Positions 59,140 through 64,000 of a DNA stretch of 64,000 bases are shown one piece after another (the first letter of the stretch is position 1; each line of letters opens with the position of its first letter). The stretch comes from Streptosporangium subroseum (lineage in GTDB: Bacteria; Actinomycetota; Actinomycetes; Streptosporangiales; Streptosporangiaceae): contig NZ_FZOD01000030.1 of the NCBI RefSeq assembly GCF_900188345.1, positions 1-64,000 of the forward strand. The letters are read 5' to 3'. A program made the translations under genes and the position numbers. A model generated the notes under the pieces. It searched no databases. It had not been told where the DNA came from and was given only the letters and a program-made list of their open reading frames with translations.

Positions 59140-59863
59140 CCACGACGGTGAACCGTACGTCGTGAGCGACGCCCGCCGCGGCGAAGGTGAGCAGGCGGCG
59201 GCCCTCCTCCTCCAGCGCGGCGTGGTCCGGGACCGGTTCGAAGAGCTCGATGGCGAGCACCGCGGTGTCCTTGCTCTTCTCGATCTTCCAGGTGCCCCGG
59301 ACGGAGCCGTCCACGAGCACGGTGGGTGCGACCAGCGCGCCCACGCAGATCCGCCTGCGGTACTCGGCGGTCATCATGCGGGTCCGGTCCGCGTACGCGA
59401 TGATCAGGTTGTCGAAGTCGGGCAGGAAGCGCGGCGGAGCCGGAGTCCCCGGATCGGGCAGTACGGCGTCCGGCAGGTCGAACAGCTCGTTCCCGGCCTC
59501 GTCGCGGAAGACACGCAGCTCGGGCCGGAGCTGTTCCACGTCGGCGTCCAGCCGGCGCAGGCCGGACCACATCTGCAGATCCCTGACACTCGCCGGGCCG
59601 AAGGCGGCGAGGTAGCGGCGGACGAGTTCGTCCACCCGCGGCCCGGTCTCCATGGGGACGCCGAGCCACTCCTCGGCCAGTGTGAACGGGGTCGCGCCGC
59701 CTCTGCCCCAGGTCCCGCTGGGGGGCTCGTGCACCACGGTTGCGAGATCGGATCCGGCGCTCTCAACTCCGGCGGCGATGATTTCGCCAGGGTCGCCTGC
59801 CGCGGTCTGCGGAACGCCCGGACACGACGTCCGCCGGGCGGCGGGATTACGGTTTCCCGCCAT
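59132..59863 (-). pseudogene. winged-helix DNA-glycosylase-like gene, 5'-truncated
   Basis: The preserved part (VVHEPPSGTWGRGGATPFTL, VRRYLAAFGPASVRDLQMWS, DNLIIAYADRTRMMTAEYR) matches the middle and C-terminal part of the YcaQ/AlkX-like winged-helix proteins, normally about 360 residues. Here only about 200 residues are conserved; the preceding 40 residues (MAGNRNPAARRTS...) do not resemble the family's N-terminal helices. It is best read as a gene that lost its first 130-150 codons, although a short functional product is possible. It overlaps the tetR gene by eight bases at its end. Confidence 0.6.
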
Positions 59864-59941
59864 GTCATTCGGCGGTTCGCCCCCATGGCCCGCGACCTGA
59901 CGATTACCTAGCGTCGTCCTCGACGAGAAACGGGGACAACC

Positions 59942-60856
59942 ATGATCAGCTTGCGAGGATTGAGCAAACGCTACGGTGACAGGCTCGCCGTCGACGACCT
60001 CTCCCTGGACCTCAGGCCAGGAACCGTCACGGGGTTCCTGGGTCCCAACGGGGCGGGCAAATCAACCACGATGCGGATGATCCTCGGCCTGGACCGTCCC
60101 ACGACGGGTGTCGCGCTTGTCGACGGCCGTCCCTACGCCGCCTACCGGCACCCGCTGCGGAAGGTCGGCGCGCTGCTGGACGCCCGCGCGGTTCACCCGG
60201 GCCGCAGCGTACGGGCTCACCTGCTGGCCCTGGCCCGCAGCAACGGCATCGCGCCGGGCCGGGTGGGCGAGGTGCTGGAAAGCGTCGGGATGGAGGCGGC
60301 CGCCGGACGCCGGGCGGGGGCACTGTCGCTGGGCATGAGCCAGCGGCTCGGCATCGCCGCCGCGCTGCTGGGCGACCCCGAGGTGCTGATGTTCGACGAG
60401 CCGGTCAACGGGCTCGACCCGGACGGCGTGCGCTGGGTCCGTCACCTGATGCGCTCCCTGGCGGACGAGGGCCGTACGATCTTCGTCTCCAGCCACCTGA
60501 TGAGCGAGATGCAGCTCACCGCCGACCACCTGGTGGTGATCGGCAAGGGCCGCCTCATCGTCGACGCGCCGCTGGCGAAGGTGATCGCGGGCAGCTCGCT
60601 CAGCGCGGTCCTCGTCCGCAGCCCGCACGCCGGTGACCTCGCCACCCTGCTCACGGCCGCGGGCCTGCGCGTGGAACGCACCGGAGACAACGACCTCGTC
60701 GCCAGTGGCGCCACCATCGAGCGGGTCGGTGACCTGGCCTTCGACGCGGGCGTCCGGCTGCACGAGCTCAGCACGCGCGAGGCCTCACTGGAGCAGGCGT
60801 ACCAGGAACTGACCGCCGGTAGCGTCGAGTACGGCGCACGGACAGCAGGAGGGTGA
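59942..60856 (+). CDS. Bcr-type ABC transporter ATP-binding protein
   Basis: 304-residue ATPase: Walker A GPNGAGKST, DARAVHPGRSVRAHL, signature SLGMSQRLGIAAALLGDP, Walker B LMFDEPVNGLDPDG. It is clearly paralogous to the gene at 50509 along its whole length. The permease gene follows after three bases and a histidine kinase/response regulator pair follows that. The layout is the antimicrobial-peptide sensing-and-export type, although here the kinase is NarL-type rather than the BceS type. Confidence 0.93.
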   Translation: MISLRGLSKRYGDRLAVDDLSLDLRPGTVTGFLGPNGAGKSTTMRMILGLDRPTTGVALVDGRPYAAYRHPLRKVGALLDARAVHPGRSVRAHLLALARSNGIAPGRVGEVLESVGMEAAAGRRAGALSLGMSQRLGIAAALLGDPEVLMFDEPVNGLDPDGVRWVRHLMRSLADEGRTIFVSSHLMSEMQLTADHLVVIGKGRLIVDAPLAKVIAGSSLSAVLVRSPHAGDLATLLTAAGLRVERTGDNDLVASGATIERVGDLAFDAGVRLHELSTREASLEQAYQELTAGSVEYGARTAGG

Positions 60857-60859
60857 CCG

Positions 60860-61672
60860 ATGATCGACCTGACAACGGCGGGCGGCTTGCGGGGCGCCGT
60901 CGCCTCGGAGTGGATCAAGCTGTGGTCGCTCCGTTCGACCTGGTGGTGCTTGGTGAGCGGGGCCGCGCTCCTGGGGCTCAGCGCACTGACCCTGGGTGGC
61001 GGCACGGCGACCAGTCTGCTCAACGACGGGGTGAGGGGAGTGACGCTGCCGGCGGGGGAGTCGGTGATCTCCGCCGTCACCTTCGCGCAGTTCGCGTTTG
61101 TCACCGTGGCGATGCTGGCAGTCACCGGTGAGTACGCCTCCGGTGGCATCCGGATGACGCTGCAGGCCACGCCGGTCCGCGGTCACGTGCTCGCGGCCAA
61201 GGCGCTGGTGCTGGTCCCGGTGATGCTGGTGGCGGGGGTGTTGTCCGGCAGCGCCGCGGCGGTCGCCGTCTACCTGTTCCTGTCCGTTCCCCCGTTCGGC
61301 GGCTACGGCGCCCTGCCACCCGCCGAGACCACGATCGACATGCTGAGCGTCGGAGTTTTTCTCGTACTGGTGTCCCTGATGACGCTCGGCGTGGGGACGG
61401 CGATGCGCAGCGCGGCGGGTACGCTCACGACGGCGTTCTTGCTGCTGATGGGACTGCCGCTGATGCTGGCCATGACCGGCGTCGGACCACTGGTGAGCCT
61501 GTCGCTGCGAATGCCCATGTTCGCCGGGCTGGCGTTCATGGACAGCTCCGACAACCTGACCGGGGGGCCCATGCCGTACGGACGGGTGGAGGGACTGCTG
61601 TGGCTGCTCGGCTGGACGGCGGTGGCGCTCGCCGCCGGTCACGCGGTCCTGCGACGCAGGGACGCCTCGTAG
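60860..61672 (+). CDS. Bcr-type ABC transporter permease
   Basis: 270-residue permease with six or so helices: AVASEWIKLWSLRSTWWCLV, VTGEYASGGIRMTLQATPVRG (family motif) and a C-terminal VLRRRDAS. It pairs with the ATPase three bases upstream. Its last codons and stop (TAG) lie in the first unit of a 45-bp repeat that leads into the kinase gene. The substrate is unknown. Confidence 0.92.
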   Translation: MIDLTTAGGLRGAVASEWIKLWSLRSTWWCLVSGAALLGLSALTLGGGTATSLLNDGVRGVTLPAGESVISAVTFAQFAFVTVAMLAVTGEYASGGIRMTLQATPVRGHVLAAKALVLVPVMLVAGVLSGSAAAVAVYLFLSVPPFGGYGALPPAETTIDMLSVGVFLVLVSLMTLGVGTAMRSAAGTLTTAFLLLMGLPLMLAMTGVGPLVSLSLRMPMFAGLAFMDSSDNLTGGPMPYGRVEGLLWLLGWTAVALAAGHAVLRRRDAS

Positions 61673-61867
61673 GGTCCGCGTCCGCGCGCGGTCCTGCGAC
61701 GGAGGGACGCCTCGTAGGGTCCGCGTCCGCGCGCGGTCCTGCGACGGAGGGACCCTCCGTAGGGTCCGCGTCCGTGCGCGGTTCCGAGGTGCGGGGACGC
61801 TCCGTAGGGTCCGCGTCTCTGTACGGTTCTGCGGTGCGGGGACGCCTCGTAGAATCCGCATCTGTGT
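61643..61867. repeat. 45-bp tandem repeat, 5 copies, over the permease stop
   Basis: Units begin GCGGTCCTGCGACGgAGGGA at 61643, 61688, 61733, 61778 and (diverged) 61823, an exact 45-base period. Unit 1 contains the last codons and TAG of the permease. Later units repeat the same CTCGTAGGGTCCGCG or CTCCGTAGGGTCCGCG piece. The array ends at the GTG of the histidine kinase, and in the kinase frame the units have no stop codon. Confidence 0.93.
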
Positions 61868-63015
61868 TCAGAAACCGGGTTGCTCGAGGGCTTGCCGGAA
61901 TTCTGGCCGGCCTTCTGACGGGGATCGTCGAGCTCGTTTTCCTGCTCCTGGCCGGGGTCACCCTGGTGGCGCGGAGGCCCGGCGTCATACGGGTCGCCGA
62001 CCGGTTGGTCGCACTGGAGCGTGCCCGGCTGGCGGCGTGGTTCGACCACGACACCACCGCGGCGGACCCGCCACGGAGCGGCTACGGTTACCTCGCACTG
62101 CGCGCCGTGGTCGGCGTGGTGGGCGGTTACGTCGTCCTCGCCGGGCTGTTCCTCGGCTTCCTCTTCCTGTTCGGCGGTCTGTGGGCGCTGCTCACGGGTG
62201 AGTCCGACGAGGTGCCGCTGGTGTTGCCCGGTGTCTGGCTGACGACCAGCAGCTGGGCGATCGGCCTCACCGGCGGGCTGGTGGTGGTGGCGCTGGTCGG
62301 GCTCTGGTGCCTCGTGATCATCGCGGCCGAGCGGCGCCTGGCCGACCACTTCCTCGGCCCGGGAAGGCAGGAGGTGATGCGGCGGCGCATCGCCGAGCTG
62401 ACCGCCACCCGTTCCGGCATCGTGCGCGCGGTCGACGACGAGCGACGGCGGATCGAGCGCGACCTGCACGACGGCGTGCAGCAGCGGGGCGTGGCGCTGT
62501 CGATGCTGCTGGGACGTGCCAAGCACAGCGACGACCCCGTCAAGGTCGCCTCGCTGGTGGACCAGGCCTACACCGAGTCACGCCGGCTGCTCGACGAACT
62601 GCGCAGCGTCGCCTGGCGGATCTACCCGACCGCGCTGGACGAGCTCGGGCTGCGGGCCGCGCTGGCCGGGGTGGCCGAACGTGCGGGCGTGCCGGTCACC
62701 GTCCACTACGGCCTCGCCGAGCGTCCGGTGTCGGAGGCGGAGACCGCCTTCTACTTCGTCGCGCGCGAGGCGATCACCAACGCCACCAAGCACGCACAGG
62801 CGCGCGACATCCTGGTCGTCCTGACCCAGGACGACCATACGATGAACATCGTGATCTCCGATGACGGGCACGGTGGAGCCGACCCGTCGGGCAGCGGATT
62901 GGCCGGGCTGGAGCGCCGGATCCTGGCGCTCGACGGCCGCTTCGAGGTGGACAGCCCGGCCGGCGGGCCGACCAGGATCACCGCGACCCTACCCAGGGCG
63001 GTGCCATGCGAGTGA
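61864..63015 (+). CDS. NarL-type sensor histidine kinase
   Basis: 383-residue sensor kinase with four predicted membrane helices in the N-terminal 170 residues. A HisKA_3 phosphoacceptor (ERRRIERDLHDGVQQRGVAL, His in LHDG) and a HATPase_c domain with N-box REAITNATKHAQ and G-boxes ISDDGHGG and SGLAGLERRI follow. It has a partner response regulator overlapping by ten bases. The GTG at 61864 (VFRNRVARGLAG) sits at the end of the tandem repeat; the frame is open through the array, so a longer N-terminus is formally possible. Sensing of the substrate of the upstream ABC pair is inference. Confidence 0.92.
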   Translation: MFRNRVARGLAGILAGLLTGIVELVFLLLAGVTLVARRPGVIRVADRLVALERARLAAWFDHDTTAADPPRSGYGYLALRAVVGVVGGYVVLAGLFLGFLFLFGGLWALLTGESDEVPLVLPGVWLTTSSWAIGLTGGLVVVALVGLWCLVIIAAERRLADHFLGPGRQEVMRRRIAELTATRSGIVRAVDDERRRIERDLHDGVQQRGVALSMLLGRAKHSDDPVKVASLVDQAYTESRRLLDELRSVAWRIYPTALDELGLRAALAGVAERAGVPVTVHYGLAERPVSEAETAFYFVAREAITNATKHAQARDILVVLTQDDHTMNIVISDDGHGGADPSGSGLAGLERRILALDGRFEVDSPAGGPTRITATLPRAVPCE

Positions 63016-63650
63016 TCCTCGCCGATGACTCGGTCCTGCTGCGCGAAGGCCTGTCCCGGCTGCTTGAGGACGCCGGCCACCAGGTGATCTCCTCGGTCGG
63101 CGACGCCTCCGCGCTGCTCGCCGCCGTGTCGCGGGACCGGCCCGACGTCGCGGTCGTGGACGTACGCATGCCGCCCACGCACACCGACGAGGGACTGCGG
63201 GCGGCACTGGAGATCCGCGACCGCTGGCCCGGCGTCGGCGTGCTGGTGCTGTCGCAGTACGTCGAGAAACCGTACGCGGCCAAGCTGCTCGCCGGGGCCA
63301 CCGAGGGCGTGGGTTACCTGCTCAAGGATCGGGTGACGGAGGTGGCGGAGTTTCTCGACTCGCTGGAACGGATCCGCGGGGGCGGGACGGTCTTCGACCC
63401 GGAGGTGGTCCGCCAGCTGCTCGCGCGCACCACCCACGTGGACCCGCTGAGCAGGCTCACCGGACGTGAGGCCGAGGTGCTCAGGCACCTGGCGCAGGGC
63501 TTCGTCAACGCCGCCATCGCCGAACGCCTGCACGTGTCACTGAGCACGGTGGAAAAACACGTCAACGCCATCTTCGACAAGCTCGGCCTCCTCCACACCC
63601 CCGGCTACAGCAGAAGGGTGCTGGCGATCCTCCGCTACCTCGACGAGTGA
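63006..63650 (+). CDS. NarL/LuxR-type response regulator
   Basis: 214-residue response regulator: receiver domain with acidic pocket (VILADDSVL), phosphoacceptor Asp in VAVVDVRMPP, conserved Lys in GYLLKDRV. A C-terminal LuxR HTH follows (LTGREAEVLRHLAQGFVNAA, IAERLHVSLSTVEKHVNAIF). It is translated in overlap with the kinase gene. Targets are probably the upstream ABC genes. A very strong hairpin follows. Confidence 0.95.
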   Translation: MRVILADDSVLLREGLSRLLEDAGHQVISSVGDASALLAAVSRDRPDVAVVDVRMPPTHTDEGLRAALEIRDRWPGVGVLVLSQYVEKPYAAKLLAGATEGVGYLLKDRVTEVAEFLDSLERIRGGGTVFDPEVVRQLLARTTHVDPLSRLTGREAEVLRHLAQGFVNAAIAERLHVSLSTVEKHVNAIFDKLGLLHTPGYSRRVLAILRYLDE

Positions 63651-63693
63651 TCGGGAGCCTCCGTCTTCGCTGGAGCAGGTCGAGCACGGAGAT

Positions 63694-63745
63694 CGACGCC
63701 GACGTCTGATCCATGGTGAAGACCATGGATCAGACGTCGGCGTCG
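63694..63745. terminator. 24-bp perfect hairpin between convergent genes
   Basis: Arms of 24 bases pair perfectly (CGACGCCGACGTCTGATCCA... / ...TGGATCAGACGTCGGCGTCG) around a GAAG loop. It is located between the response regulator and the convergent ATPase gene and can act as a bidirectional terminator. Perfection over 24 bp is unusual. Confidence 0.85.
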
Positions 63746-63747
63746 GA

Positions 63748-64000
63748 CTACAGGGAGTTTCGCGCCCTTTTGACGACTTCCTCTACGGTGAGCGGATCCT
63801 TGGGGTGGTGGCTCAGGCACATGGGTACCTGCACCTTCACGAACGGCATGCCCTCCACGGCCGTGTAGAACTGGCCGGACCTCAGCTTCGAGATGTCGGT
63901 GACGTGGCTGCCCTTGCCCCGAGCCAGTTCCCTCGCCGCGTCGATCTGGGCCGGACTGTTCAACAGGCCGAAGAACTGGGTCGTGGCGTTCCCCGGAATT
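63748..64000 (-). CDS. C-terminus of a large ATP-binding (HerA/VirB4-like) protein, partial
   Basis: The frame is open to the edge of the window, so only the last 83 residues are visible (beginning IPGNATTQFFGLLNSPAQI). The segment resembles the C-terminal tail of conjugation- or HerA-type ATPases of actinomycetes (SGQFYTAVEGMPFVKVQVPM, then CLSHHPKDPLTVEEVVKRA). The assignment rests on recalled similarity and is tentative. If right, integrating conjugative or mobile DNA may start beyond the window. Confidence 0.45.
   Translation of the reverse strand, partial: IPGNATTQFFGLLNSPAQIDAARELARGKGSHVTDISKLRSGQFYTAVEGMPFVKVQVPMCLSHHPKDPLTVEEVVKRARNSL

Overview
The window is chromosomal DNA of a high-GC, GTG-start-rich actinomycete, most likely of the Streptosporangiaceae (Streptosporangium/Nonomuraea-like). 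Reasons: a complete CvnABCD conservon, an AfsR/SARP regulator, a DivIVA-like hendecad coiled-coil protein, several Drr/Bcr-type ABC exporters, the actinobacterial radA-disA-mutY neighbourhood, and very dense overlapping operons. The genus is inferred from gene content only. No prophage, plasmid backbone or CRISPR array is visible.

Layout. 0-7.5 kb: genome maintenance and redox genes, mostly on the minus strand (mutY, an AhpD-like protein, disA, radA, a MerR-thioredoxin operon, a methyltransferase). 7.5-15 kb: a solo IS200/IS605-like end, a sugar-isomerase-like TIM barrel, TetR, the membrane electron-transfer protein EtfD, a glycosyltransferase pair and csoR. 15-25 kb: hypothetical proteins, gamma-carbonic anhydrase, the DivIVA-like filament protein, a GntR/small-protein pair, VanZ, LtrA, kynureninase and a secreted protein. 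25-31 kb: YjbR, DUF2293, a PoxB-type enzyme, an enol-lactonase-like hydrolase, a methyltransferase, an initiator tRNA and YihY/BrkB. 31-38 kb: MerR, a 57-bp minisatellite, an MFS carrier and the conservon. 38-42 kb: TetR divergent from an APH-like kinase/acyl-CoA dehydrogenase/SDR operon. 43-53 kb: a sugar-binding lipoprotein with a P-loop kinase, DrrAB with a convergent SARP regulator, a Bcr-type ABC pair, an SDR pseudogene and an exported eukaryote-type cyclophilin. 53-58 kb: a ribose-type ABC importer (binding protein, ATPase, permease). 58-64 kb: TetR, a truncated winged-helix gene, a second Bcr-type ABC pair followed by a NarL-type two-component system, and the C-terminal end of a large ATPase running off the window.

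Functional links. Acyl-CoA dehydrogenases such as the one at 40 kb pass electrons to ETF, and EtfD at 10 kb is the expected membrane outlet for ETF. DisA and RadA are adjacent, and MutY lies close by. The MerR-like regulator sits four bases upstream-overlapping a thioredoxin and carries its own CxxC, suggesting a thiol-redox loop.

The most unusual property of the window is the number of short tandem arrays (7-62 bp units, each locus with its own unit) between genes. Several of them contain the start or stop codon of the neighbouring gene (mutY, etfD, the binding-protein/ATPase junction at 55.0 kb, the ABC permease/histidine kinase junction at 61.7 kb), or extend into coding sequence as C-terminal tails (the SARP regulator and the ribose-type ATPase). 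I present this as the main lead for novelty.
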